DNA of 64,000 nt from Azophilus sp965116165 (lineage in GTDB: Bacteria > Pseudomonadota > Gammaproteobacteria > Pseudomonadales > Azotimanducaceae): assembly GCA_965116165.1 (NCBI GenBank), contig OZ220484.1, positions 2,852,001-2,916,000 on the forward strand, read 5' to 3'. Position 1 is the stretch's first letter. Each line of letters starts with the position of its first letter. Shown here in pieces: positions 44,023-54,175 of the stretch. Both the position numbers and the translations under genes were made by a program. Below the pieces are notes generated by a model that was not told where the DNA came from, did not search any database, and was given only the letters and a program-made list of their open reading frames with translations.

Positions 44023-47000
44023 ATGGAGAAAACCGCCGCGAGTCAGGGCACTTTTTCCTTCGTGGAGATGGAACGGCGGATTCTCGAATTTTGGGAATCC
44101 GCCAATATCTTCCATCGCTCCATGGAAGCGCGTAGGGGAAAGCAGCCCTACATCTTTTACGACGGGCCGCCGTTCGCAACGGGCCTGCCGCACCACGGCC
44201 ATGTCGTCGCCAGCACCATCAAGGACATTGTGCCGCGCTATTGGACGATGAAGGGCCGTCATGTGCTGAGGCGCTTCGGATGGGACTGCCACGGCCTGCC
44301 GATCGAGCATGAGATCGACAAGCGCCTGGGCATGTCCGCGCAACAGGCGGTGGCCGAACTCGGCGTGGCCGGCTACAACGACGAATGCCGCGCTATTGTG
44401 CAGCGCTATGTGCGGGAGTGGCGCCACACCATCACCCGCCTCGGCCGCTGGGTGGATTTCGACAACGACTATAAAACCATGGACGTCTGGTATATGGAGT
44501 CGCTGTGGTGGGTCGTGAAGCAACTCTGGGACAAGGGGCTGATTTACCGGGGCAGCAAGATCATGCCGGTGTCCACGGCGCTGGAAACGCCGCTCTCCAA
44601 TTTCGAGGCGTCCTCGAATTACATGGATGTGCAAGACCCGGCGATTACCGTATTGCTGAAGCTCGGCGACGAGGATGCCTGGCTTTCCATTTGGACCACC
44701 ACGCCCTGGACACTGCCCTCCAATTTGGCGGTTTGCGTCGGCCCGGATATCGACTATGTGAAGGCGCGCGACGCCGCAACGGGTAAAGACATCTATTTCG
44801 CGGCGGAACGACTGGCGGATTTCGGCGATTTCGAGGTTCTTGCGCGCGTTAAGGGCCGGAACCTTGCCGGGCGACCCTACAAGCCCGCCTTTCCCTACTT
44901 CGCGGACGAACGAGCGAACGGTGCCTTTGTCGTCGTGGCGGACGATTATGTAACCGTCGAAGAGGGCACCGGCCTCGTTCATCAAGCGCCCGCCTTCGGG
45001 GAAGATGATAAACGTGTGCTGGAGGCCGCCGGGATCGCCGCATTTGTCTGCCCGGTGACCATGGGGGGGCGATTTACCGAGGCGGTGAGCGATTTCGCGG
45101 GGCTCTATGTAAAGGATGCCGACCAGCAGGTCATCCGCTACCTCAAGGATGCCGGTACGCTGTACCGCCAGGATGTGATTCAGCATGCCTACCCCTATTG
45201 CTACCGGTCCGACACCCCGCTCATCTATCGGGCCGTGCCGAGCTGGTATGTGCGCGTCACCGCGTTCATCGACCGGCTGTTGGCCGCCAACAGCCGGATT
45301 CGCTGGGTGCCGGAGCACATCAAGGAGGGTCGCTTCGGCCATTGGTTGGCCGGCGCCATCGATTGGGCCATCTCCCGCAACCGGGTATGGGGCACGCCGC
45401 TGCCGATTTGGATCAACGATGTTACGGGCAGCCGGGTTTGTATCGGCTCCATCGACGAATTGGAGGCGCGCACCGGTGTGCGCGTCGCCGACCTGCACCG
45501 CGAACATGTCGATTCGCTGACCTTCACGGTCGATGGCGAAGCGGGCACCTACCGCCGCATTCCCGAAGTGCTCGACTGTTGGTTCGAGTCCGGCTCCATG
45601 CCCTATGCGCAATTGCACTATCCGTTCGAGAACCGGGACGTATTCGCCGCCGCCTTCCCGGCCGAGTTCATCTCCGAGGGCCTCGATCAGACCCGGGGCT
45701 GGTTCTACACCCTCACGGTATTGGCGGCGGCGCTCCACGACCAACCCGCCTTCCACAACGTGATTGTCAACGGCATGGTCATGGCCGGGGACGGCAAGAA
45801 AATGTCGAAGCGGCTCAAGAACTACACGCCGCCGGACGATCTGATGGAAACCTACGGCGCCGATGCATTGCGTCTTTATCTCATCAATTCCGGCCTCGTG
45901 CGCGGCGAGGAACAACGTTTCGCCGACCAGGGTGTGCGCGACATGATTCGTCGGGCGCTGTTGCCCTGGTACAACGCCTTCACTTTCCTGAAAACCTACG
46001 CGGAACTCGATGATTGGTCTCTGGAGGCGGGCGACCGCCCCGGCGACAATGTGCTCGACCGTTGGATACGCTCGCGGCTGCAGACGCTGAAGGGCGTTAT
46101 CGCCCGGGAGATGGATGCCTACCGCCTGTACAACGTGGTGCCATCGCTGTTCGAGTTCATTGAGGAACTCACCAACTGGTATATCCGGCTAAACCGAGGC
46201 CGTTTTTGGGGCGCGGGTATCACCACCGACAAGACCGCCGCCTACGGTACCCTGCATGCCGTGCTGCGGGAACTGAGCCTGGTGATGGCGCCATTCGCTC
46301 CCTTCCTTTCGGAACACCTGTATTTGGAATTGGCCGCGTTTGGCAACCGGCGGGCCAACCCGGACTCGGTGCATCTTTGCGACTACCCGGATCCGGAGGA
46401 GAGGCTCGTGGAAGCCGAGCTCGAAGCGGCGGTCGCCCGCATGCGACAGGTAATACTGCTCGGCCGACAAAAGCGGGAAGAGGTGAAAATCGGCCTGCGC
46501 ACGCCGTTGCGGAAATTGGTGGTCATCAACCGCGATGCGGCGCTTCTGCGTGAAATCGTCCGGCTCGAGCCCTATATCAAGGCGGAGCTGAACGTACTGG
46601 AAGTTTGCTACGACACGGATGAGGCGCGCTATATCGAGCGCGTTGGCAAGCCGAACTTCCCGGTGCTCGGCAAGCGACTCGGCAAGCGGATGCGGGAATT
46701 CAAGGGGTTGATCGAAAATCTCCCCGGCGAGGCGATCGATACGTTGCGGGCGGGGGGCTCCATCGAACTGAACGGGGAGCGCTTCGGCCCGGCGGAAATT
46801 CTCGTCCTACAGCGGGCGCGGCCCGGCACCAATACGGTCTCCAATCGGCTGATTGGCGTTGCGCTTGATTGTCGACTCGACGATGAATTGGTGCGGGGCG
46901 GATACAGCCGCGAGATTGTCAACCGCGTACAGCGGGCACGCAAGGATAAGGGCCTGAACGTGGCGGACCGTATCGTGGTGCGCTTCGATGGCGATGCGAA

Positions 47001-47157
47001 CCTGCTCGCCGCGGCGGACGAGCACCGCGACTACATCATGAAGGAGACGCTGTGCACGACATTTGAGCGCGCCGCCCCCATCGACGGCGCAACGGAGGCG
47101 GAAATAGATGGCAAGGCGTTTCGTTTCACGGTTGCCCGGACCGCCTGTCGGGTCTGA
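44023..47157 (+). CDS. ileS: Isoleucyl-tRNA synthetase, type 2 (IleRS2-like)
   Basis: A 1,044-residue class I synthetase. The HIGH motif reads LPHHGHV near residue 56, the KMSKS loop GKKMSKRLKNY near 590, and the editing domain lies between with TTPWTLPSNLAV. Sequences such as FATGLPHHGHVVASTIKD and WWVVKQLWDKGLIYRG are of the eukaryote-like type 2 form rather than the zinc-finger-ended type 1. There is no C-terminal Cys4 zinc motif. Type 2 enzymes are naturally resistant to mupirocin. ATG 44023 is used; 43990 is possible. Confidence 0.92.
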   Translation: MEKTAASQGTFSFVEMERRILEFWESANIFHRSMEARRGKQPYIFYDGPPFATGLPHHGHVVASTIKDIVPRYWTMKGRHVLRRFGWDCHGLPIEHEIDKRLGMSAQQAVAELGVAGYNDECRAIVQRYVREWRHTITRLGRWVDFDNDYKTMDVWYMESLWWVVKQLWDKGLIYRGSKIMPVSTALETPLSNFEASSNYMDVQDPAITVLLKLGDEDAWLSIWTTTPWTLPSNLAVCVGPDIDYVKARDAATGKDIYFAAERLADFGDFEVLARVKGRNLAGRPYKPAFPYFADERANGAFVVVADDYVTVEEGTGLVHQAPAFGEDDKRVLEAAGIAAFVCPVTMGGRFTEAVSDFAGLYVKDADQQVIRYLKDAGTLYRQDVIQHAYPYCYRSDTPLIYRAVPSWYVRVTAFIDRLLAANSRIRWVPEHIKEGRFGHWLAGAIDWAISRNRVWGTPLPIWINDVTGSRVCIGSIDELEARTGVRVADLHREHVDSLTFTVDGEAGTYRRIPEVLDCWFESGSMPYAQLHYPFENRDVFAAAFPAEFISEGLDQTRGWFYTLTVLAAALHDQPAFHNVIVNGMVMAGDGKKMSKRLKNYTPPDDLMETYGADALRLYLINSGLVRGEEQRFADQGVRDMIRRALLPWYNAFTFLKTYAELDDWSLEAGDRPGDNVLDRWIRSRLQTLKGVIAREMDAYRLYNVVPSLFEFIEELTNWYIRLNRGRFWGAGITTDKTAAYGTLHAVLRELSLVMAPFAPFLSEHLYLELAAFGNRRANPDSVHLCDYPDPEERLVEAELEAAVARMRQVILLGRQKREEVKIGLRTPLRKLVVINRDAALLREIVRLEPYIKAELNVLEVCYDTDEARYIERVGKPNFPVLGKRLGKRMREFKGLIENLPGEAIDTLRAGGSIELNGERFGPAEILVLQRARPGTNTVSNRLIGVALDCRLDDELVRGGYSREIVNRVQRARKDKGLNVADRIVVRFDGDANLLAAADEHRDYIMKETLCTTFERAAPIDGATEAEIDGKAFRFTVARTACRV

Positions 47158-47257
47158 TCGGGTCGCGCCCGGTGTAGCCATTGTACTGGCTCAGATACAT
47201 TTCGGGAATTGCAGAGTGGCCGATGTGGGTGAGGGGATTTCACAGGGGACAAAATAT

Positions 47258-47308
47258 GAGGGATACCCGCTGGGATGGGAGGGGAGGGAAGAAAGGCGGG
47301 TATCCCTC
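47258..47308. repeat. 13-bp inverted repeat after ileS
   Basis: GAGGGATACCCGC (47258-47270) and GCGGGTATCCCTC (47296-47308) are perfectly complementary around a purine-rich 25-base loop. No T-run follows. It may end ileS transcription with Rho or be a small element. Confidence 0.6.
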
Positions 47309-47411
47309 GGGTTGCGGTAATGTTCCCGATTGCCGAGAAGCGCCGCAATTAAAGCTGAAAACGATGCTAATGTTACTTTTGGTAACGCTTAAATTACAAC
47401 CGATAATATAG

Positions 47412-47426
47412 CAACGTTACGTTGCT
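47412..47426. promoter_or_regulatory. Palindrome upstream of the LysR gene
   Basis: GCAACGTTACGTTGC is a perfect 15-base dyad in an AT-rich stretch about 165 bases before the LysR gene. Its size fits a LysR-type operator, but binding is not shown. The rest of 47158-47590 holds a hairpin and a MITE-1 fragment. Confidence 0.35.
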
Positions 47427-47522
47427 TATTTGCAACAGGCATGATATGACCCTTCCCCGATAGGACGGGTCTCTACCTCGCGGGTGTTCCGGTGAACGGT
47501 GATCGACAGCCGGTTTGGGCGT

Positions 47523-47572
47523 AAGGTTACGAGTAACTCAAATGCTGCTCTATCGAATTGTTCAGACCTTCC
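47523..47572 (-). mobile_element. MITE-1 half (outer end)
   Basis: GGTTACGAGTAACTCAAATG ... GCTCTATCGAATTGTTCAGA then CCTTCC matches about half of MITE-1 on the minus strand. The other half is missing at this site. Confidence 0.7.
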
Positions 47573-47590
47573 TTCGGTTGAGGGATACGG

Positions 47591-48520
47591 ATGGATTGGG
47601 ATGACTTCAAGTTCTTTTCCGCGGTTGCCCGCTGCGGCACGGTTCGGGCGGCGGCGCGGGAGCTGGGGGTTAATCCATCCACCGTCACCCGGCGCATCGA
47701 ACAATTCGAATCGCGCGTGGGCGCGAAGCTCTTTGCGCGAACCCCGCGCGGGTTGGTGTTGACGCCGGGCGGCGCGGCGGCGGTTGGCGAGATACAGGAT
47801 GTCGAACGCAGCCTCGCGCGCATCGAGCGATCCATCCGTGAGGAAGACCGGGCGCTCGCCGGCACGATTCGAATTGTTGTGCCGGAGTTCCTGCTGCTCG
47901 GGGGCGTATTGCGGGAATTCGGGAGCTTTGTAAAAGCCTATCCCCGCATTACGGTGGAGTGGCTGTTCGAATCGGCCGTTGAAGCATTGACGACTGGCGA
48001 TGCGGACTTGGGGGTATGGGCCACCTCCCGTCCGCCGCTCGACCTGGTGGGCCGTAGGATCGGTTCAATCGCTGTCTCCGTTTACAGGGCCCAGGCCCCG
48101 GAAGGCGCCTCGCCGGCCGGGCATTCGTTGCGCTGGCTTGAATGGTTGTCTTCGGGCGACCTTGGCGCGGCCTGCGCCGCGGTGCGGGCGGTGGGTTGGC
48201 TGGATATTCCCGTATGCGGTCGCTGCAATACCCTTTCCCAATTGGTTTCCCTGTTGCGGGCGGGTGCCGGTATTTCGGCGCTGCCCTGCATCGTTGGCGA
48301 CCGGGAACCGGGTCTTGTCCGGCTACCCCGGGCACCGCTTGAGCTCATCGAACTCTGGCGGCTGATGGTGCCGGAGGTTCGCTATACGGGTCGTGTCAGG
48401 TTGCTCAGCGACTACTTGGCCGCGGCCATTGTCGCCCAGGCAGTGGCTCTGCGGGGCGAGGCCGGATTGCAAACCGAGCCACTACCGGGGAGCGAGCAAA
48501 TCCCGCTAAGCAACCCCTGA
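47591..48520 (+). CDS. LysR-family transcriptional regulator
   Basis: A 309-residue regulator. The winged helix is FKFFSAVARCGTVRAAARELG and NPSTVTRRIEQFE, followed by the linker helix and an effector domain with IRIVVPEFLLLGG and LRAGAGISALPCIVGD. The pattern is of the group that regulates single neighbouring genes, but no divergent partner lies close. MITE-1 fragments lie on both sides; the last two residues and the stop are read from the downstream fragment, so the original C-terminus may have been altered. Confidence 0.87.
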   Translation: MDWDDFKFFSAVARCGTVRAAARELGVNPSTVTRRIEQFESRVGAKLFARTPRGLVLTPGGAAAVGEIQDVERSLARIERSIREEDRALAGTIRIVVPEFLLLGGVLREFGSFVKAYPRITVEWLFESAVEALTTGDADLGVWATSRPPLDLVGRRIGSIAVSVYRAQAPEGASPAGHSLRWLEWLSSGDLGAACAAVRAVGWLDIPVCGRCNTLSQLVSLLRAGAGISALPCIVGDREPGLVRLPRAPLELIELWRLMVPEVRYTGRVRLLSDYLAAAIVAQAVALRGEAGLQTEPLPGSEQIPLSNP

Positions 48521-48538
48521 TTAATTCTGTAGTCGCGA
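48510..48538 (-). mobile_element. MITE-1 half (other end)
   Basis: GCAACCCCTGATTAATTCTG then TAGTCGCG is the opposite end of MITE-1, preceded by CTAA. It supplies the stop codon of the LysR gene. Confidence 0.65.
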
Positions 48539-48627
48539 CATCCGCCCAGCTCACCACCTTCCGCATAGTCATCTATATAATTCTCATGATTTTGGCGGGC
48601 TATTATCCTGCCCCGTAAATCCGCCGT

Positions 48628-49665
48628 TCACTCCGCAATGGTTTTCCGCTCAAGGAATTCGGTTACGGCTTCGGCCTCCCCGCTGAAAATGATCCGTTCC
48701 CATTTCGAGGCAAGTTGAAAGTCGTACATCGGGTCGTAATACCATTCGAGCAACAGCCCGATCCAAGCTTCGTGGTGGCCGGTTTGGAACCCTTCCACCA
48801 GGGCCGCGCCGACCCGCCGGTGCCGGTCGCCGCCGAGGCGTTTGCGAATGCGGTCGAGCGAGGCGGCCAGTTGACCCTGCAATGCGGCGGGCGAAGTGCC
48901 GTCGGCCAGAGGTGTGTCCACATATTCGGAACGGATGTTGCGCACCCGCGCCTCCCGGGGTGCTTTTAGCAGCACCAGCGGTGCGGCGGCCATGCGCTCG
49001 TACCAGGAACCCGGGAGCGCGAGGCGGCCAATGGTGCGGCTCTCGTCTTCCAGAACCAGCGCGCGGCCGGCCTTTTGCAGGGCGATGACCGCCAGAGCGT
49101 TTTCGAAAGCGATTGGCGTCGGTTGCCCGGCCGCGCGGGCGCCGAAGGCGGAGCCGCGATGCCGGGCGAGCGCTTCCAGGTCGATTGCGTGGGCAAGCTT
49201 GCCGATGACCCGGGTTTTGCCGCTGCCGGTTCGGCCCGCCAGCACGAACCAGAGCCTTGCATCGCCGGCGATGTTTTCCAGCGCATCGCGGCAGGCGCGG
49301 CGCAGGCTCTTGTAACCGCCCGCAACCCTGGGCACGAAGCAGCCCGCCTCCCGCAACCACGATTGGGCGGTTTGTGAGCGCAGCCCGCCCCGCCAGCAAT
49401 ACAGTTGGCAGTTGGGATGATGTTTCGCAAAGTCCACCCAGGATTCGATACGTTGCGCCCGTCTTGCGCCGGACACCAATTCGTGGCCTCGGGCGATGGC
49501 GGCTGCGCGTCCATCGTGTCGGTAGACAAGGCCGATCTCGTGACGCTCGGTATCGCCGAGCAGGGGCAGGTTCACAGAAGTCGGGAACGCGCCCCGGGCG
49601 AACTCCACCGGTGCCCGGAGATCGATGAGCGGAATGTCGTTGGCGAGTAGGGCGGTTGGCGTCAA
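48628..49665 (-). CDS. mnmH: tRNA 2-selenouridine synthase MnmH (SelU)
   Basis: A 345-residue protein with an N-terminal rhodanese domain (IPLIDLRAPVEFARGAFP, catalytic cysteine in YCWRGGLRSQ near residue 90) and a P-loop domain (GRTGSGKTRVIGKL near 144). MnmH exchanges sulfur of 2-thiouridine at tRNA position 34 for selenium through a geranylated intermediate, using selenophosphate from SelD. selD is not in the window. The start TTG 49665 overlaps the stop of the upstream Sel1 gene; no nearer ATG keeps the rhodanese N-terminus. The two genes are probably co-transcribed. Confidence 0.9.
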   Translation of the reverse strand: MTPTALLANDIPLIDLRAPVEFARGAFPTSVNLPLLGDTERHEIGLVYRHDGRAAAIARGHELVSGARRAQRIESWVDFAKHHPNCQLYCWRGGLRSQTAQSWLREAGCFVPRVAGGYKSLRRACRDALENIAGDARLWFVLAGRTGSGKTRVIGKLAHAIDLEALARHRGSAFGARAAGQPTPIAFENALAVIALQKAGRALVLEDESRTIGRLALPGSWYERMAAAPLVLLKAPREARVRNIRSEYVDTPLADGTSPAALQGQLAASLDRIRKRLGGDRHRRVGAALVEGFQTGHHEAWIGLLLEWYYDPMYDFQLASKWERIIFSGEAEAVTEFLERKTIAE

Positions 49666-51317
49666 GGGGCGGTTTCGATAACGGGTTTGCCGGCCCGGAA
49701 CAACTCCAGGTGCTCCCGAAGGATGTGCAGGACATCGTCGCGGTCGGCGTCCGTGGCTTCCTTGAGGGCAAGTTCCTGGAGTCGCACGGCTTCTTCGAAA
49801 TTGCCGTTGGCGGCGAAGGTTGCCGCCCAGGTGTCGAGGAACTCGGGGCTGGTGCGCGCCGCATCGTCGGCTTCCATCATGCGGGTCATGATCTTGTGCG
49901 CAAAGCGTGCCCTGCGCAGGCGGGTGAGGTCGGAGACCGTCAGCGTCCAGGCCACTTCGTTGATGATGTTGGCGTCGTTCGGCGCGGCTCGGGCCGCATC
50001 GCGGTACCAGCGCCGCGCCTTGCGAATGCTTTGCTCGGCGGCAATTCCCCGGGCATGCAGGTTGCCAAGCATCAGCATCGCTTCGGGGTCTTCGTTTTCA
50101 TCCACCAAGTCCCGCAACCACCGTACGGTGCGCTTGTCGCCCTGCGCCTTCGCCCCTTCCAGCATCAGGTAGCGGGCGTAGCCCAAACGCGCCGCCGTGT
50201 TGTTCAGGCTGGCGGCGCGGATGAAATTCGCCTCGGCTCGGGCCGGGTCGCGCTCCACCACCTCTCCGGCATAGTAGAGATGGGCGAGGCGGAGCAGCGC
50301 GTCGCCGTGCTCAAGAGCGCCGGCCTGTTCAAGGAGCGGCGGACCCTGGGCCCTGTTGTCCTCCCCGAATGCGTCGATCAGATAGAGGCTGCCGAGGGCA
50401 TACATCGCATCCGCCGAGCCCAGTGCGATGGCATGGAGATAGTTCTCCTGGACCTGATTGAGCGCCCTGCGTCTGTCTTCTTCGTTTTTGTGCTGGTTGG
50501 CCTGCTCCCAATAGATGCGCGCCAACGTCAAGTTGGCAATGACGTTCCCAGGGCGCGACGCGCTGCGTAGCCAACCGATGGCGTCGTCGTATTGTTCGCG
50601 GACGATCATCAAGGCGCCGACCGTGGCCTGGGCGGTGCTGTCACCGTCCCTGGCCAGTTGGCCGATTAGGGCCAATGGGGAGAAGGCGACATCCTCCGCC
50701 TGGGCACCCAGCGTTTTGGACAGGGCATTCAACCTGTGCCGGTAGGCGGTTCCGAGATCGAAGTGCATCTCCCGCAGGGCCCCGGCTTTGGGGCGGCCCA
50801 CGACCAGCATGGAAAAAGACGCGGGTCCGTCGGATTGATAGATGGAGCCGACGGGGGAGAGCGATTCCGACATCACGAATATCTGCGCCTCGACCGGGGT
50901 CAGGGCGATGTACGGGTTGGTGGATGTGCCGTCCGCGTTGGCTGTCATGTCGGCCTTGACGGCCGTCACCCAGGCGGCGTGGGAGGCGGCCGTCTCGGAA
51001 GAATCCAGATAGGTGTAAAACCGGTGCAGCGCGTAGTGGCCCGTCAGGCTGCCCTGGCATAGATCGAGGATGGCCGTCCCGATGGCGCCGAGTTTCAGGG
51101 GCTCGTCCTCCGCAAGTCGCAGGGCTTCGGTTTCAAGCTCGCCGAGCCGTCGATAGTCGTCGGAAAATGCATCCCCGGCAAGAAAGGAATGGCGCAGGGT
51201 CGCGGCGGCGGCAGCTCTGGGGCCGGATTTCGCGGCCGCATCGACGTCGGTTGCCGACTGGCAACTCGCCAGCACGGTTGCGAACAAAAGCATTGGCGTG
51301 GCGAGCAGAACGCGCAT
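49662..51317 (-). CDS. Sel1/TPR-repeat lipoprotein
   Basis: A 551-residue exported protein. The signal LLFATVLASC has a lipobox near residue 19. The C-terminal half holds Sel1-like repeats of about 36 residues, for example ALGSADAMYALGSLYLIDAF, EHGDALLRLAHLYYAGEV, DPEAMLMLGNLHARGIAAEQ and RKARRWYRDAA, which form helical scaffolds for protein contacts. ATG 51317 is chosen for the signal peptide. It ends inside the mnmH start. Function unknown. Confidence 0.82.
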   Translation of the reverse strand: MRVLLATPMLLFATVLASCQSATDVDAAAKSGPRAAAAATLRHSFLAGDAFSDDYRRLGELETEALRLAEDEPLKLGAIGTAILDLCQGSLTGHYALHRFYTYLDSSETAASHAAWVTAVKADMTANADGTSTNPYIALTPVEAQIFVMSESLSPVGSIYQSDGPASFSMLVVGRPKAGALREMHFDLGTAYRHRLNALSKTLGAQAEDVAFSPLALIGQLARDGDSTAQATVGALMIVREQYDDAIGWLRSASRPGNVIANLTLARIYWEQANQHKNEEDRRRALNQVQENYLHAIALGSADAMYALGSLYLIDAFGEDNRAQGPPLLEQAGALEHGDALLRLAHLYYAGEVVERDPARAEANFIRAASLNNTAARLGYARYLMLEGAKAQGDKRTVRWLRDLVDENEDPEAMLMLGNLHARGIAAEQSIRKARRWYRDAARAAPNDANIINEVAWTLTVSDLTRLRRARFAHKIMTRMMEADDAARTSPEFLDTWAATFAANGNFEEAVRLQELALKEATDADRDDVLHILREHLELFRAGKPVIETAP

Positions 51318-51412
51318 GGCGTAATTTATAGCACCGATTCGAGCCGGTATCATGTGCGGTGACCGCAAATCGACGATATGCGGGCCGATTAAACCATTTG
51401 GAGGTGCGCAGC

Positions 51413-52066
<654 letters not shown>

Positions 52067-52100
52067 ATGGGATTCGACGCCATGATGGAGGGTTCGCCGC

Positions 52101-53060
52101 ATGACCTCTGACGGCACCCCGGCCGGCCGGGCCGCCACACCCGTTTGGCAGCGTGCGCTGCTTTGGCTCATCACGCTGGCGTGTTTTGCTTGGTTGTACA
52201 CCCGCATCGACGGCGCGGCGGCGCGCGAGGGCGAAACGGTGGCGGCCTACCTGCTGCAAGTTTTCGGGGGTGTGCCCTGGGGAATATGGCTGGCGCTGAT
52301 GATTCCCTACTCCGCCTATTTTTTTCTTGTTGACTCGACGGTGGTGTGGCGCGTGGTGACCTGGTTCAACGCCCGCGTGCCCTGGACCGGCATCCTGCCC
52401 ATTCGCGCCAGCGCCTACATCGTCTCGATCGTGAACGAACAGGTGGGCAAGGGCGCGATGGCGCTTTACCTGAACCGTCGCGACGGTGTGCCCGGTTGGG
52501 AAGTGGGCTCGTCGATGCTGTTCATCATGTTCTGCGAACTGCTCTACCTCACGCTTTGGGCGAATATTGGCTATTGGGTGGCGTCCGACACGCTGCCGGC
52601 GCAGTTTCGCCTTGTGCCGTGGATCGGCATTGGGGTGCTCGCGCTCTTCCTGATTTGGGTCGCCTACTTTCGCGGCCACATTCCCGTGGGTAAAACGTTG
52701 CGAGAGCGTTCGGTTTTCAAAGCCTTCCGCGAGGCCTCGCCGTGGCGTTATGTGATTATTGCCGCGATTCGCTCCCCGGCCCTGTTGGGCGCGGTGGTGG
52801 TCTACACCCTAGCACTGCGGCTGTTTGGCGTGGATGCCTCGTTTCTTGCCATGCTTGGCGTACTGCCGGTTATTTTCTTTGCGGCGGCGATTCCCACCCC
52901 GATGCGCGCCGCGGCCATCACGATTTGGGTGGTGCTGTTCCCCGAAAACGCGGCGCAACTCTCGGCGTTCGGGCTCGTGATGCACAATTTCTTTATTTTC
53001 TTCAACGCCGCCATCGGGTTGCTGTTCCTGCGGCGCGCCAATCGGGAGTTGTTTGGATAG
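52101..53060 (+). CDS. Multipass inner membrane protein, unknown function
   Basis: A 319-residue protein with about eight hydrophobic helices, such as ALLWLITLACFAWLY, IWLALMIPYSAYFFLV, WIGIGVLALFLIWVAYF, FLAMLGVLPVIFFAAA and NFFIFFNAAIGLLFL. A short NRRDGVPGWEVGSS loop lies between helices. The layout recalls lysyl-phosphatidylglycerol-synthase-type (UPF0104) permease domains, but I see no firm motif. GGAGGG precedes ATG 52101 and the gene follows msrA by 34 bases. Confidence 0.75.
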   Translation: MTSDGTPAGRAATPVWQRALLWLITLACFAWLYTRIDGAAAREGETVAAYLLQVFGGVPWGIWLALMIPYSAYFFLVDSTVVWRVVTWFNARVPWTGILPIRASAYIVSIVNEQVGKGAMALYLNRRDGVPGWEVGSSMLFIMFCELLYLTLWANIGYWVASDTLPAQFRLVPWIGIGVLALFLIWVAYFRGHIPVGKTLRERSVFKAFREASPWRYVIIAAIRSPALLGAVVVYTLALRLFGVDASFLAMLGVLPVIFFAAAIPTPMRAAAITIWVVLFPENAAQLSAFGLVMHNFFIFFNAAIGLLFLRRANRELFG

Positions 53061-53100
53061 CATCATCCCGATGACGGGCATGGTCTTGGTGTGGCGATGC

Positions 53101-53706
53101 CTACCCCCGATCCGCGGTCGCCCAGTCCGGGTCCAGGGTTCGGAAAAAATCCTTGAGCATTCGATAGGTAAGCCCCCATACGAAGTGTCCGCCAGCGAGG
53201 CGGTAACCGTTGAAAACCGTGGGTGTGCCGGTGATGGACATGGTTTCCGTATCGTGCAGCGCATTGCGTACCATGGGCACGAGTGGTGCCCAGACCACCT
53301 CGTCCACTTCGATGTTCAGTTTGAATTCCGGATCGCCGGCAATCTCGAAGACATGCGGGGCAATGAGCATGTTCAGGCGCTGGCCGCGCGGGGCGGCCCG
53401 CTGTTGGTCCAATGCGCCAAGATAGTGGCCGTTGGTCAGATCCAGCCCCACTTCCTCAAAGGTTTCGCGCATGGCGGCCACCTTCATACTCGAGTCGGAA
53501 TCGTCCCTGTGGCCGCCGGGAAACGCCATTTGGCCGGACCAGGGGTCACCCGATTTGATGGCGCGCTTGATGAACAATATCTCCGGGCCCTTTGCGAATT
53601 CGCGCAGCACGACGGCAACCGCGGCCTCGCGGGTGCGCTCTTTGGGCACGAAGGTCAAGCCGTCATAGCCAGCGAGCCGTCGGCGGATGCCGGGTAGGTC
53701 GATCAC
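53101..53706 (-). CDS. CoA pyrophosphohydrolase-type Nudix protein
   Basis: A 201-residue Nudix hydrolase. The box reads GGHRDDSDSSMKVAAMRETF and EEVGLDL, with Asp in place of the first Glu, as is usual in CoA-cleaving members such as NudL. The upstream QMAFPGGH supports this group. It would split CoA or its derivatives into 4'-phosphopantetheine and 3',5'-ADP. The start is GTG 53706. It converges with the membrane-protein gene. Confidence 0.87.
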   Translation of the reverse strand: MIDLPGIRRRLAGYDGLTFVPKERTREAAVAVVLREFAKGPEILFIKRAIKSGDPWSGQMAFPGGHRDDSDSSMKVAAMRETFEEVGLDLTNGHYLGALDQQRAAPRGQRLNMLIAPHVFEIAGDPEFKLNIEVDEVVWAPLVPMVRNALHDTETMSITGTPTVFNGYRLAGGHFVWGLTYRMLKDFFRTLDPDWATADRG

Positions 53707-54020
53707 AGCACTATTGGATGTGGAGGATGCATTGACTCAAAATCGGTCGGCACGGACAGCTCGGGGCCATGGCAAGGCTGACCGGCAACGGGGTTGTATT
53801 CAGCATGCTCCCCGCGTCAGTCCGATGAGTATGTCGCTTGCTCCGTCTCGATCTCGTCGTCCTCCGTGAACATCGCGGACGGAAATCAGGCGGGAGTCGC
53901 TTGACAGGCTTCCACCCCCAAGCGCACGTGAACATCGCCCAACAATAGAGTGTGTGTCGGTTCCACGCAAGCCGGGGTTCGCGGTAATTTTGCATCGCCA
54001 ACAGGCCATCGAAAAAAAGT

Positions 54021-54050
54021 TGTCATTCCGGCGAGGGTGTGGATATAATC
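54021..54050 (+). promoter_or_regulatory. Sigma70 promoter next to an 8-bp tandem repeat
   Basis: TTGTCA (54021-54026), an 18-bp spacer and a perfect TATAAT (54045-54050). The start point would fall at about 54057, inside the octamer repeat. The 53707-54020 stretch upstream shows no gene I can support. Confidence 0.7.
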
Positions 54051-54053
54051 CGC

Positions 54054-54101
54054 CCGTGGACCCGTGGACCCGTGGACCCGTGGACCCGTGGACCCGTGGA
54101 C
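54054..54101 (+). repeat. Six tandem copies of CCCGTGGA
   Basis: Six exact 8-bp units run from 54054 to 54101, followed by CCCGCGTC. They begin three bases after the -10 hexamer, so a change in copy number would alter the transcript's first 50 bases by multiples of eight. Confidence 0.95.
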
Positions 54102-54175
54102 CCGCGTCGCGATGCGTGGGCAACGGTGTCCGGTTCCCCGGTCCGGGCATTTAACTTTGGATACGGAGAACAACG

